Positions 11,077 to 19,276 of a DNA stretch of 64,000 bases are shown here, piece by piece. Numbering within the stretch: the first letter of the stretch is position 1; each line of letters begins with the position of its first letter. The position numbers were made by a program, and so were the translations under genes. This DNA is from DATBSL01 sp964561785 (GTDB lineage Bacteria > Acidobacteriota > Vicinamibacteria > Fen-336): positions 1 through 64,000 of the forward strand of contig CAZLRF010000015.1 of NCBI GenBank assembly GCA_964561785.1, given 5' to 3'. The notes beneath the pieces are model-generated. The model was not told the origin of the DNA, made no database searches, and saw only the letters and a program-made list of their open reading frames with translations.

Positions 11077-11622
11077 GTGAGCCTCGACCCGGCCGAGCCG
11101 AAGGCCGCGAGCGACCGGGAGTTCGAGGAGCGCGTCGCCGACTCGTCCGCCCTGGCGTTCCGGGTCGCGCTCGGGGTCCTCCGCCACCGCGAGGACGCCG
11201 AGGACGTGGCCCAGGAGGCGTTCCTGCGCGCCCAGCGGGGCTTCGCCGCGCTGCGCGACCGGGAGCGCTTCCGCGCGTGGCTCGTCCGGACGGCCTTCCG
11301 CCTCGCTCTCGACCGGCGCCGCGGCGACCGGCGTCGAGGCGCGCGGGAGGAGGCGTGGGGAGCGCAGCCCGTGCCCACGGCGTCGGTGGAGGACGAGGTC
11401 GCGCGAAGGCAGGTCCGGGAGCGGGTCGGCGAAGCGATCGACGCGCTACCCGAGAAGCTGCGGATCGTGACGGTGCTGGCGGCGATCGAGGAGCAGGACC
11501 TCGCCTCGGTCGCCCGGCTCCTGGAGTTGCCGGAGGGGACGGTGAAGTCCCGGCTGCACCTGGCCCGCAAGGCCCTGGCGGAGAGGCTGCGATGTCTTGT
11601 GAGCGATACCGCGACGCGCTAG
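11077..11622 (+). CDS. ECF-type RNA polymerase sigma factor
   Basis: A 181-residue ECF sigma factor. Region 2: ALAFRVALGVLRHREDAEDV then AQEAFLRAQRGF and FRAWLVRTAFRLALDRRR. Region 4: ALPEKLRIVTVLAAIEEQDL then ASVARLLELPEGTVKSRLHL. I favour the GTG at 11077 (SLDPAEPKAASDREFEER) from resemblance to related sigma factors; a GTG at 11035 adds 14 residues and has GAGGCGAAGG upstream. The gene overlaps the following anti-sigma gene by 31 bases. It forms an operon with the anti-sigma factor and a secreted protein. Confidence 0.88.
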   Translation: MSLDPAEPKAASDREFEERVADSSALAFRVALGVLRHREDAEDVAQEAFLRAQRGFAALRDRERFRAWLVRTAFRLALDRRRGDRRRGAREEAWGAQPVPTASVEDEVARRQVRERVGEAIDALPEKLRIVTVLAAIEEQDLASVARLLELPEGTVKSRLHLARKALAERLRCLVSDTATR

Positions 11623-12287
11623 TCGACGTCGCCGCCGGCGGAGCGGCGCCCCCGGCCCTCGAGACGCACCTGGCGTCGTGCGCCGCGTGCCGGGGCGAGC
11701 TCGCGGCGCTGCGCCAGGCCCTGGCCCTCGCGGACGCCGAGCTGGCCGGCCTGCCGTCCGCGGAGCCGTCGGCCGACCTGGCGGCCCGCATCCGGGGGGC
11801 CGCGGCCGACCAGCCGGCCCCCGCACCCTGGCGCTTCGCATGGCTCTGGCCCGCGGTGGCCGGCGCCGCGGGCCTCGCCGTCGCGCTCGCCGCCTGGCCG
11901 CCGCACCGGCCCGACGTCCCGGCCCCGCCGCCTCTCCCGCGCGCCGCCGACACCTCGCCCGGCCCTGTGCCGGCCCCCCCCGTCCCTCTGACGGCGCCCG
12001 TGCCCTCGCGCCTTGCGGCCGAGGGCACCCGGCCGGCCGCGTCGACGAAGACCGTCCGCCGCTCCTCCCCGGCCCCGTCGCGCCCGGACGAGCTCGAGGT
12101 CCTCGTGCCCGCCGGCGAGGCCGAGGTCTTCCTCCGTTTCGCCTCTCACCTCCGGACGCGCGCCGTCTCGCCCGATTCGATCCTCCTGGCCGACCTCTCG
12201 GGTCAGCTGCCGGAGCCGAAGGGCGTCGAGATCCAGCCGCTCGTCATCGTTCCCCTCGACCCGGCGGAAGCGTCGGGCACGGACTGA
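11592..12287 (+). CDS. Anti-sigma factor-like membrane protein with short zinc-finger
   Basis: A 231-residue protein. The N-terminus has MSCERYRDALVDVAAGG then LETHLASCAACRGEL, the His-x3-Cys-x2-Cys zf-HC2 signature. One transmembrane segment is predicted (FAWLWPAVAGAAGLAVALAA). A Pro/Ala-rich periplasmic linker of about 60 residues follows, then a compact C-terminal region ending with VEIQPLVIVPLDPAEA. It starts inside the upstream sigma gene (31-base overlap), implying coupled translation. Confidence 0.82.
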   Translation: MSCERYRDALVDVAAGGAAPPALETHLASCAACRGELAALRQALALADAELAGLPSAEPSADLAARIRGAAADQPAPAPWRFAWLWPAVAGAAGLAVALAAWPPHRPDVPAPPPLPRAADTSPGPVPAPPVPLTAPVPSRLAAEGTRPAASTKTVRRSSPAPSRPDELEVLVPAGEAEVFLRFASHLRTRAVSPDSILLADLSGQLPEPKGVEIQPLVIVPLDPAEASGTD

Positions 12288-12300
12288 AAGGAGCCTTCCG

Positions 12301-12918
12301 ATGGCACGTCGTTCTCTCCTGACCCTGGCGGTCGCGGCCGTGGCGGCCCTGGCCGCCCCCGGCCGCGCGCAGGATGCGCCGAAGCCCGAGCCGGCGCCGG
12401 CCCGGGAGGCCCCTCCCGCGCCCCGGGCGGACCGTCTGCCGACGTCGACCGTGCAGGTGCAGATCGTCATCAGCCGCTACCAGGGCGAGAGGAAGGTCGC
12501 CAGCCTGCCGTACAGCTTCCTCGTCCCCTCCGTTCCCGCGGCGGGGGGCGGCCCCAACTCGCCACAGAACCGCGCCCGCATGCGGATGGGCGTGGACACG
12601 CCGGTGCCGAAGACCACCGCGGGCGGCGCGACCGAGGTCCAGTACCGCAACGTCGGAACGAACATCGATTGCTGGGTGGGCGACCTCGGGGACGGCCGCC
12701 ACCAGGTGAGCCTGACCGTGGAGAACTCTTCGGCGCTCGCCGGGCCGGAGGCGGGGAGCGGACCGGCCGCCGCCTCGGGCCTCCCGCTGTTCCGCCGGTT
12801 CGAGACGTCGCTCGCGCCGACCCTCCGGCCCGGGCAGAGCGTCCAGGCCATCGCCTCGACCGACCCCGTCACCGGCGAGGTCGTGAAGATCGACGTGACG
12901 CTGGGCGCGGTGAAGTAG
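12301..12918 (+). CDS. Secreted protein of unknown function, sigma/anti-sigma operon
   Basis: A 205-residue exported protein with a signal peptide ending APGRAQ, then a Pro/Ala-rich stretch. The mature part has beta-type segments STVQVQIVISRYQGERKVAS, TEVQYRNVGTNIDCWV and HQVSLTVENSS, and ends PVTGEVVKIDVTLGAVK. The start is fixed by AAAGGAG at 12290-12296. It lies 13 bases after the anti-sigma gene and is probably the regulated output or signal sensor of that system. I recognise no named domain; the beta-strand pattern suggests a small periplasmic beta-sandwich. Confidence 0.75.
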   Translation: MARRSLLTLAVAAVAALAAPGRAQDAPKPEPAPAREAPPAPRADRLPTSTVQVQIVISRYQGERKVASLPYSFLVPSVPAAGGGPNSPQNRARMRMGVDTPVPKTTAGGATEVQYRNVGTNIDCWVGDLGDGRHQVSLTVENSSALAGPEAGSGPAAASGLPLFRRFETSLAPTLRPGQSVQAIASTDPVTGEVVKIDVTLGAVK

Positions 12919-12935
12919 CCTCGCGCGGCCGCCCC

Positions 12936-12976
12936 TTGCGCCCGGGCACATCATGGTCAGATAATCGTGACCATGA
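12936..12976 (+). promoter_or_regulatory. Promoter and operator overlapping the Phd antitoxin start codon
   Basis: TTGCGC (12936-12941) and GATAAT (12960-12965) with an 18-bp spacer form a promoter. A perfect 9-bp inverted repeat, TCATGGTCA (12951-12959) and TGACCATGA (12968-12976), flanks the -10 with an 8-bp spacer. The right arm contains the ATG at 12973. Transcription would begin about at that ATG, giving a leaderless mRNA whose start codon is part of the operator. Confidence 0.65.
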
Positions 12977-13197
12977 ATCCCAGGAGGGTCGTGCCCGCCG
13001 GGCGGTTCAAGGCGGAGTGCCTCGCCCTGCTCGACCGGGTGGAAGCGACCGGGGAGCCCCTGGTGGTGACCAAGCGGGGGCGGCCGGTCGCCGAGGTGGT
13101 CCCGATCCGGAAGAAGCGCCGCCCGCTCGAGGGCAGCGTCAGGGTCCGCGGCGACGTCGTGGGTCCGATCCTCGACGACTGGGACATCGACCGGTGA
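12973..13197 (+). CDS. Phd/YefM-type antitoxin
   Basis: A 74-residue antitoxin. The N-terminal Phd fold is visible (RRVVPAGRFKAECLALLDRV, GEPLVVTKRGRPVAEVVP), followed by the C-terminal toxin-binding tail ending PILDDWDIDR. I chose the ATG at 12973 over the GTG at 12967 because the -10 ends at 12965 and no ribosome site precedes either codon. The stop overlaps the toxin's GTG start as GTGA. Confidence 0.85.
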   Translation: MNPRRVVPAGRFKAECLALLDRVEATGEPLVVTKRGRPVAEVVPIRKKRRPLEGSVRVRGDVVGPILDDWDIDR

Positions 13198-13580
13198 TCG
13201 TGCTCGACACCCACGCCTGGCTGTGGTGGGCGAGCGGGGACGACGCCCTCGGCCGCAGGGCGGCCCGCGAGATCCGGGCCGCGAAGCGGATCGGCGTCTC
13301 GGCGGTCAGCTGCCTCGAGGTGGCCGTGGCCGAGGCGCGGGGGCGCATCGAGCTGGACCGCCCAGTGCTCGAGTGGCTCCACGAGGCCCTGGCCCTGCCG
13401 CGCGTGGAGCTCGTCCCGCTCACCCCCGCCGTCGCCGTGAGGGCCTCGCGTCTCGGCCGGGACTTCCCGGGCAATCCCGCCGACCGGGTGATCGTCGCCA
13501 CGGCCCTGCTGGAGTCCGCGGTCCTCGTCACCCGGGACGGGAGGATCCGCGACCACGGGGTCGTCGAGACGGTGTGGTGA
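13194..13580 (+). CDS. VapC-type PIN-domain toxin
   Basis: A 128-residue PIN ribonuclease. Acidic residues: D in VLDTHAWLWW, E in VSCLEVAVAEARG, D in NPADRVIVATAL, and D in VTRDGRI. This is the common 'type II toxin-antitoxin system VapC' subfamily, distinct in sequence from the PIN toxin at 10566. The GTG start overlaps the antitoxin stop by four bases. It converges on the next gene with four bases between stops. Confidence 0.88.
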   Translation: MIVLDTHAWLWWASGDDALGRRAAREIRAAKRIGVSAVSCLEVAVAEARGRIELDRPVLEWLHEALALPRVELVPLTPAVAVRASRLGRDFPGNPADRVIVATALLESAVLVTRDGRIRDHGVVETVW

Positions 13581-13584
13581 TCGC

Positions 13585-15432
13585 CTACTGGATGTAGCCG
13601 AGGCTGCGGAGCTGCTCGAGCACGTCCTGGTCGAAGTCGCTGCGGGCCGCCGTGGCCGCCGGCCGCCGTCCGTAGGAGTCGACGAGGCGCACGGGGTGCT
13701 CGCGCCGGAACTCCTCGGAGAGCGCCGCCTCGAGGACCCGGCCGTCGAGCTCCCGGCTCTTCGGAAGCCCGAGGAGGTGGAGCACGGTCGGGGCCACGTC
13801 GCGCGCCGTCGCCTCCCCGAGGTCTCCCGGGACGACCGGCCCGCCGGCGAGCACCAGGAGCCCCTCCGCCGGCCGGGCCCCGCCGCGCGCCAGCCGGCCG
13901 GGGTCGCCCACCAGGACGAGGACGTCGTTCGGCCCGCGCCCGGCCGCCGCGTCCGCGAGGAGGCCGTCCACGACCGCGTACCGCTCGCGCACCGCGGCGA
14001 GCTTCGCGTCGAGGCCGGCGAGGTCGCGCGCCGGCGCCTCGCCGAGCTGCTGCATCGTGAAGATGTCGAGGCCGCTCAGGTACAGGGCCTCGAGGTCGGG
14101 CGGGGCGTCGGCGCGGAGCTGGCGCGCCACCGCGACGTGGAACCGGTCGAGCCGCCGCGCGTGGTCGGTCTCGCCCGGGTCGAGGAGCGGGACGAGGCGC
14201 GCGAACGCCTCCGGGGGGTGGACCTCGCGGTCGGGCGGGCCGCCCTTCTCGATCTTGAAGGCCGCACGGTCGGTGACCAGGTGGCCGTTCACGGCTTCGG
14301 CCGGCCACGTCGCCCACCAGTTCACGACGCCCACCCGCAGGCCCTTGTCCGAGGCGACGTTCCAGAACGTCTTGACGCTGCGCAGGACGGCGCTCGGCGG
14401 CTGCGGGCGCGTCAGGCGGAGCAGGTCGGCGGCGGCGGCGAGGGCGGAGGCGAAGGCCCCGCGCTCGGTGTCGAGGCTGACCGGCGTGCGCAGGCCCGCG
14501 ATGCGGCGCGCGTCCGCCGACTGGATGCCGTGGGCCTCGGGCCCGCGCCCCGTCGCGATCGTGGTCCAGACGATCGCGGGCACGCGCTCGGGCTCGGCGC
14601 GCAGCCGCGCCCGCGCCCCCGCGGCGAGGAGCGCCTCGAGGGCGGGCATCCGGCCCTGCGCGACGAGGTGCTCGGCCATGCGCCGCTCGAGCCCGTCCAC
14701 GGCCACGACCCGCACCCGCAGGCCGGTGGGCACGACCGCGTAGTCGGGCGCGGGTGCGCCCGTCGTGCCCGCGAGGCGGGGCGCGAGCGCCACGACCGCG
14801 GCGAACAGGGCCGCCGCTCCCGCGACGAGGGGCAGGACCCGTCGCCTCGAGAGGCTCGCCGGCGGCAGGTGGGGCAGTGTGCCTCCCGCCGAGAGGACCG
14901 CGACCGCGGCGAGGGAGGCGAAGCGGCCGAGGGCGAGGCTCGCGACGAGGCCCAGGAGCACGCCGGCGGCCTGGCCGACGAGGGGCGCCCCCGCGAGGTG
15001 GGAGCGCCACCACAACGCGAGGTACGCCACGGCCAGGACCGCGACGCCCAGCCCCACGTTGCGGGCCAGGGCCGGGCCGGGCTCGCGCCCGAGCCGTCTC
15101 GCCCAGGCCGCGAGGAAGCCCCCGGCGAGGGCCACGAGGCCGGCGAGCAGGGCGAAGGCGAGGACGAGGTAGAGGGCGAGGACGACGAGGTCCTGCGGCT
15201 CGCCGAGGAGGCGGCGGTCGAGGCCGGCCGCGGCGAGGGTGGCGGCGAGGCCGAACAGCACCCCGCCCACGAGGCCCACCCTCAGGGCCGCCCGGAGCGA
15301 GGCCCGGAACGGCGAGACCGCTCCCGCGCCCCCGAGCACGAAGCGGTCGAGCGAGCTGTCGAGGTAGCCGAGCCGCCGCAGCTCCTCGCGCACCGCGTCG
15401 ACCGACGCGAGCGGCGGCCGCGCCTCGCCCAT
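13585..15432 (-). CDS. Membrane-anchored alkaline-phosphatase-superfamily phosphodiesterase
   Basis: A 615-residue protein. An N-terminal region of several hydrophobic helices (about residues 45-230) precedes a periplasmic type I phosphodiesterase/nucleotide-pyrophosphatase domain. That domain shows RVVAVDGLERRM (metal Asp region), IVWTTIATGRGPEAHGI (Thr in the nucleophile position), and NDVLVLVGDPG. The usual C-terminal metal-binding DH motif is not obvious: the region reads VGDPGRLARGG where relatives have D-H, so activity is uncertain. The protein has a similar LRxLGY motif at both ends: EELRRLGYL near residues 15-23 and EQLRSLGYI at the C-terminus. Its ATG shares a base with the stop of the upstream porin gene (TGATG). 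Confidence 0.72.
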   Translation of the reverse strand: MGEARPPLASVDAVREELRRLGYLDSSLDRFVLGGAGAVSPFRASLRAALRVGLVGGVLFGLAATLAAAGLDRRLLGEPQDLVVLALYLVLAFALLAGLVALAGGFLAAWARRLGREPGPALARNVGLGVAVLAVAYLALWWRSHLAGAPLVGQAAGVLLGLVASLALGRFASLAAVAVLSAGGTLPHLPPASLSRRRVLPLVAGAAALFAAVVALAPRLAGTTGAPAPDYAVVPTGLRVRVVAVDGLERRMAEHLVAQGRMPALEALLAAGARARLRAEPERVPAIVWTTIATGRGPEAHGIQSADARRIAGLRTPVSLDTERGAFASALAAAADLLRLTRPQPPSAVLRSVKTFWNVASDKGLRVGVVNWWATWPAEAVNGHLVTDRAAFKIEKGGPPDREVHPPEAFARLVPLLDPGETDHARRLDRFHVAVARQLRADAPPDLEALYLSGLDIFTMQQLGEAPARDLAGLDAKLAAVRERYAVVDGLLADAAAGRGPNDVLVLVGDPGRLARGGARPAEGLLVLAGGPVVPGDLGEATARDVAPTVLHLLGLPKSRELDGRVLEAALSEEFRREHPVRLVDSYGRRPAATAARSDFDQDVLEQLRSLGYIQ

Positions 15433-16889
15433 CAGGGCCGCCGGCGCCCGTTGAAGCGGTAGATCACGGACGCGAGGGCGCGGTGGGTGGTGAGCGTCGT
15501 GCGCACCTCGGTGGGCGTCGTCGGGGGACGGTCGAACTCCCCGCCCCCCGCGGCCTGCTCGCTCACCGTGTACTCGCCGAACGCGTAGACGTAGGCCACG
15601 TCGAGGAGCATCGGGCCCAGGATGAGGCCGGTGCCCGCGGTGAAGCCGTTCAAGCGGGGGAGGTCGCCCGTGGGGTTGGGGGTGATCTGCCGGTCGTTGA
15701 AGTAGCCGGCCCGCAGCGGGACCTTGACCCGGCCCGCGATCGCCACCCACTCGACGCCGAGACGGATCTGCTCGGCGTCCTGCTGCCCGAGCCGACGCGT
15801 GGGGTCGTCGGGGTCGTCGGAGCCCGGCACCGGCCGCAGGGTGGGGTACTGCAGGTTCGGGAACACGGTCGGCGGGGGCGGGGTGCCGGGCACCCCATCG
15901 CTCGACTGCGGTGTCACGACCAGCTCGAAGTAGTCGCGGATCCGCGCCTCGGACCAGCTCGTGCGGGTGAAGTCCGCCGAGAGAGTGAGCGTGTCGATCG
16001 GGCGCCAGGACACCCCGAGCCCGAACGAGGACGGGAGCTCGAGGCGCACGGCGTCGCTCGACCAGGCGTTCGCCGTGACCTCGTCGAGGCTGCCGTCGGT
16101 CGTCCAGTAGTCCCGCCTCGCCTGGGCGAGGGTGACCTCCGACGTGAACGGGGTCTTGTAGACGGCGGCGAGGTTGAGGCTGTCGTCCGGGGACACGATG
16201 AGCCCGAGGTTGGCGCTCCAGCCCCGGGGGCGGAAGTCGAGGTCGAACTCCCGCACCGGCCTGCGGCTGAAGGTCTCGTAGCGGCGGGTGAGCGACTGGT
16301 CGTACCCGTTGAGCCAGCGGTTCACCGTGAAGCCCGCCCGGATCCACCGGCTGAGGCGCAGCCCGGTGCCGAAGGCCACGACGTCGAAGCCCCCGTCGCT
16401 GCCGAGCGACTCGGTGAACTTCGTCGCGCCGGTCCCCCGGATCTCCCTCCTGCCGTCGAACGAGATGGCCCTCTGGTAGCTGAGCTGCACCGCGCCGCCC
16501 ACATCGCCGAGGCCGACCGGCCAGGTGAGGGCCGCGAAGTCGAGCGCCTGCCCGTCGAAGCGGTCGTAGTCCGACCCCCGCTCGGTGTCGAACGAGTTCG
16601 CGACCCCCACCACGGAGACCTCGGGCACGCGCAGGTAGCTGAGGCCGGCCGGGTTCCAGGAGGCGGCGGTCGCGTCGTCGGCGCGCGCGAGGAACGCGCC
16701 TCCCATCCCGTAGGCCCGGGCCCCCGAGCCGAGCGTGAGGTTCTGGCGACCTGTGATGTCGATACGGCCGGTGTCGCGCACCGCCTCCTGGGCGAGGGCG
16801 GGCGCGGCGGCCAGGAGGAGAGCGAGCGCCACACGCCCGGCGGCCCGGGCGGAGGGCGGCGGCCGGCGCGCGGTCGAGCGGGACAGCAT
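15432..16889 (-). CDS. FadL/OMPP1-type outer-membrane beta-barrel protein
   Basis: A 485-residue outer-membrane protein of the FadL/TodX/OMPP1 transport family, which moves hydrophobic molecules across the outer membrane. A signal peptide ends PALAQ. The N-terminal hatch signature GARAYGMGGAFLARADDATA and then WNPAGLSYL is very clear. Alternating amphipathic strands follow, ending ALASVIYRFNGRRRP with a short basic tail after the terminal aromatic strand. Its stop overlaps the next gene's start by one base. A GTGCTATGCT promoter lies just upstream. Confidence 0.88.
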   Translation of the reverse strand: MLSRSTARRPPPSARAAGRVALALLLAAAPALAQEAVRDTGRIDITGRQNLTLGSGARAYGMGGAFLARADDATAASWNPAGLSYLRVPEVSVVGVANSFDTERGSDYDRFDGQALDFAALTWPVGLGDVGGAVQLSYQRAISFDGRREIRGTGATKFTESLGSDGGFDVVAFGTGLRLSRWIRAGFTVNRWLNGYDQSLTRRYETFSRRPVREFDLDFRPRGWSANLGLIVSPDDSLNLAAVYKTPFTSEVTLAQARRDYWTTDGSLDEVTANAWSSDAVRLELPSSFGLGVSWRPIDTLTLSADFTRTSWSEARIRDYFELVVTPQSSDGVPGTPPPPTVFPNLQYPTLRPVPGSDDPDDPTRRLGQQDAEQIRLGVEWVAIAGRVKVPLRAGYFNDRQITPNPTGDLPRLNGFTAGTGLILGPMLLDVAYVYAFGEYTVSEQAAGGGEFDRPPTTPTEVRTTLTTHRALASVIYRFNGRRRP

Positions 16890-16900
16890 GATCCGATCGG

Positions 16901-16910
16901 AGCATAGCAC
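16901..16910 (-). promoter_or_regulatory. Extended -10 GTGCTATGCT of the FadL-like gene
   Basis: On the - strand GTGCTATGCT (hexamer TATGCT with TGC before it) ends 11 bases before the ATG at 16889. The expected start site would leave a 5' leader of only about five bases. No convincing -35 is seen. Confidence 0.5.
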
Positions 16911-16946
16911 GCCCCCTCGCGCGCCCCGGAGCCGCCCGCGGCGCAT

Positions 16947-16952
16947 TATCAT
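16947..16952 (+). promoter_or_regulatory. -10 element TATCAT of the SGNH hydrolase gene
   Basis: TATCAT ends five bases before the GTG start at 16958, so the mRNA would be leaderless or nearly so. It lies in a 68-bp divergent intergenic region shared with the FadL-like gene. Confidence 0.4.
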
Positions 16953-16957
16953 GCCCC

Positions 16958-17911
16958 GTGGCCCGCGCGTTCCGCCGCGGCGAGATCGCCCTCGCCCTCG
17001 CGTCGCTCCTCGTCGCGCTCGCCCTCGCGGAGGGGGCCGTGCGCCTCCTCGCGGCGGGCGAGCGCCCCTCCGGCTACGCGCCGGTTAGGACCGACCGCCG
17101 CCACGGCCGTCCCCGCAACGCGAAGGGCTACCGCGACCTCGAGCGGGCCATCCCGAAGCCGACCGGGGTCCGCCGGGCGCTGTGCCTCGGCGACTCGTTC
17201 ACCTGGGGGGTGAGCGTCCTCTTCGACGACGCGTGGCCCCAGCGGGTCGAGCGCATCCTGCGGCGCGAGCGGGGAGAGGCCTGGGAGGCGGTGAACCTGG
17301 CCGAGCCCGGCCTCAACTCCGTGCAGCAGGCGGCGCGGCTCGCCTCGGAGGGGTGGGCGTACGAGCCCGACGTGGTGGTCGTGGGCTACGTCCTCAACGA
17401 CAGCGAGGACGAGACGGCGGCGGAGGCGCGCCGGGCGGCCGACTGGGCGGAGGAGCAGCGCGCCCCGCGGACGACGCTCCTCGACCGCTCGGCCCTCGCG
17501 CGGCTCGTGAGGACGCGCCTGCGCGCCACGGTCGAGAACCGCCGCCGCGTCGAGGGCTACCGGTCGATGTACGCGGACGGCTACCCCGGCTGGGTCGAGG
17601 GCCGGCGCGCGCTGCGCGCGCTCGGCGGGATGTGTCGCGAGCGCGGCGTGCCCCTCGTGGTGGCGATCTTCCCCCTCTTCGGCAACCCCCTCGACGAGCG
17701 CTACCCGTTCGCCGACGTCCACGCGAAGGTCGCCCAGGCCGCGGGGGAGGCCGGGGCGAAGGTCGTCGACCTGCTCCCCCTCTACCAGGGCCTCGACTGG
17801 CGGCTCCTCGTGGTGGACGGCGCGGACGACGAGCACCCGAACGAGATCGCCCACCGGATCGCGGCCCAGGCGATCGCCCGGGCGATCGACGAGGTCGTGC
17901 CCCGGCCCTAG
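16958..17911 (+). CDS. SGNH/GDSL-type hydrolase, membrane-anchored
   Basis: A 317-residue protein with an N-terminal signal-anchor (IALALASLLVALALAEGAVRL) and an SGNH hydrolase domain. Block I is LCLGDSFTWGVSV (nucleophile Ser), the oxyanion Gly/Asn region includes NLAEPGLNSVQQ and VLNDSEDE, and the closing block is DDEHPNEIAH with the catalytic Asp and His. Such anchored SGNH proteins often act on acyl groups of surface glycans. No polysaccharide genes adjoin it here, so the substrate is open. Confidence 0.8.
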   Translation: MARAFRRGEIALALASLLVALALAEGAVRLLAAGERPSGYAPVRTDRRHGRPRNAKGYRDLERAIPKPTGVRRALCLGDSFTWGVSVLFDDAWPQRVERILRRERGEAWEAVNLAEPGLNSVQQAARLASEGWAYEPDVVVVGYVLNDSEDETAAEARRAADWAEEQRAPRTTLLDRSALARLVRTRLRATVENRRRVEGYRSMYADGYPGWVEGRRALRALGGMCRERGVPLVVAIFPLFGNPLDERYPFADVHAKVAQAAGEAGAKVVDLLPLYQGLDWRLLVVDGADDEHPNEIAHRIAAQAIARAIDEVVPRP

Positions 17912-17943
17912 CCCACGGGAGGGCGGGCCCCGCCGCGCAGCCT

Positions 17944-17953
17944 GTGCTAGTCT
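17944..17953 (+). promoter_or_regulatory. Extended -10 GTGCTAGTCT of the M16 peptidase gene
   Basis: GTGCTAGTCT (hexamer TAGTCT at 17948-17953) lies 35 bases before the ATG at 17989, in a 77-base intergenic region. It matches the promoter pattern repeated across the window. Confidence 0.5.
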
Positions 17954-17988
17954 GATTCCCTCGCGCCGCGCCGGCGGCGCTCCCCCGC

Positions 17989-19257
17989 ATGATCGTCAAG
18001 GAGACCCTGCCGAGCGGCCTCACCCTCCTCACCGAGTCGATGCCCGGGGTCCGCTCCGCCGCGGTCGGCGTCTGGCTCAAGCGCGGCAGCCGCCACGAGC
18101 CCGCCGAGGCCTGCGGGATCAGCCACTTCATCGAGCACATGGTCTTCAAGGGGACGAAGACCCGCTCCGCCGAGCGCATCGCGGCCGAGGTGGACTCGAT
18201 CGGCGGCTACATGGACGCCTTCACCGCCAAGGAGTACGCGTCGTTCCACCTCAAGGTGCTCGACGAGCACGTGCCCCTCGCGGTCGAGATCCTCGGGGAC
18301 ATCGTGCTGCGCCCCCTCTTCGACCCGGTCGAGATGGCCAAAGAGAAGAAGGTCATCTTCGAGGAGATGGGGATGGTCGAGGACACCCCCGACGACCTCG
18401 TGATGGAGACCTTCGCCGCGTCGTTCTGGCCCGGCCACGCGCTCGGGCGGCCGATCCTCGGGACCCGGCGGACGGTGGGACGGTTCCGCCGCGAGGACCT
18501 CGCGTCGTACTTCGCCCGCGCCTACCGCCCGACCCACATCCTCGTCGCCGCGGCCGGGCACGTCGAGCACGAGCGGGTGAGAGAGCTCGTCTTGCGGCAC
18601 TTCGCCGGCCTGAGCCCGGAGAAGGCCCCGGCCCGCAGGCCGCCGTCCGAGCGCGCCCCGTCCCCCGTGCTGCGCACGGTCGCGCGCACGAAGGCCCAGC
18701 TCGAGCAGGTCCACGTCTGCCTGGGGACGACCGCCTACCCCCAGGCCCACCCCGACCGCTACGCCCTGTACGTCCTCAACACGGTGCTCGGGGGCTCGAT
18801 GTCCTCGCGCCTCTTCCAGAACGTCCGCGAGAAGCGGGGCCTCGTGTACTCGATCTCCTCCGGCACGTCCGCCTACTCCGACGCGGGCATGCTGACCGTG
18901 TACGCGGGCACGAGCCTCGGCGCGGCGCCCGAGGTGATCCGTCTCACCCTCGAGGAGATCCGGAGGCTGCGCGCAGAGAGGCTCCCCGCGGAGGAGCTGC
19001 GCCGGGCGAAGGACCACATCAAGGGCGGCCTGGTGCTCTCGCTCGAGAGCTCGGGCGCCCGGATGAGCCACCTCGCTCGCCAGGAGATCTACTTCGGCCG
19101 CCAGCTCCCTCTGGACGAGCTGCTCGGGGCGATCGAGGCGGTCACCGCCGACGACGTCCAGCGGGTGGCGAGCGACGTTTTCCGGGAACGGCTGGGGGCG
19201 AGCGTCCTCGGCAGCCTCGACGGCTGGCGGCCCCGCGAGCGGGACCTGCGCCTGTGA
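17989..19257 (+). CDS. M16 family zinc peptidase (processing-peptidase-like)
   Basis: A 422-residue M16 peptidase. The inverted zinc motif HFIEH is at residues 46-50, with the distal Glu in KKVIFEEMGM near 125. The C-terminal half has the second M16 domain (FQNVREKRGLVYSISSGTSA). No signal peptide is evident, so it is likely cytoplasmic, as for bacterial mitochondrial-processing-peptidase homologues. It leads an apparent operon with the MBL hydrolase 19 bases downstream. Confidence 0.9.
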   Translation: MIVKETLPSGLTLLTESMPGVRSAAVGVWLKRGSRHEPAEACGISHFIEHMVFKGTKTRSAERIAAEVDSIGGYMDAFTAKEYASFHLKVLDEHVPLAVEILGDIVLRPLFDPVEMAKEKKVIFEEMGMVEDTPDDLVMETFAASFWPGHALGRPILGTRRTVGRFRREDLASYFARAYRPTHILVAAAGHVEHERVRELVLRHFAGLSPEKAPARRPPSERAPSPVLRTVARTKAQLEQVHVCLGTTAYPQAHPDRYALYVLNTVLGGSMSSRLFQNVREKRGLVYSISSGTSAYSDAGMLTVYAGTSLGAAPEVIRLTLEEIRRLRAERLPAEELRRAKDHIKGGLVLSLESSGARMSHLARQEIYFGRQLPLDELLGAIEAVTADDVQRVASDVFRERLGASVLGSLDGWRPRERDLRL

Positions 19258-19276
19258 TCCCGCCGCGGCTCGCGCG

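Noticed and set aside
13585..16905. An open frame of about 1106 codons seeming to fuse the phosphodiesterase with upstream sequence
   Set aside because: The upstream part is out of frame with, and shadowed by, the clear FadL-like gene. The phosphodiesterase starts at ATG 15432, which touches the FadL stop.
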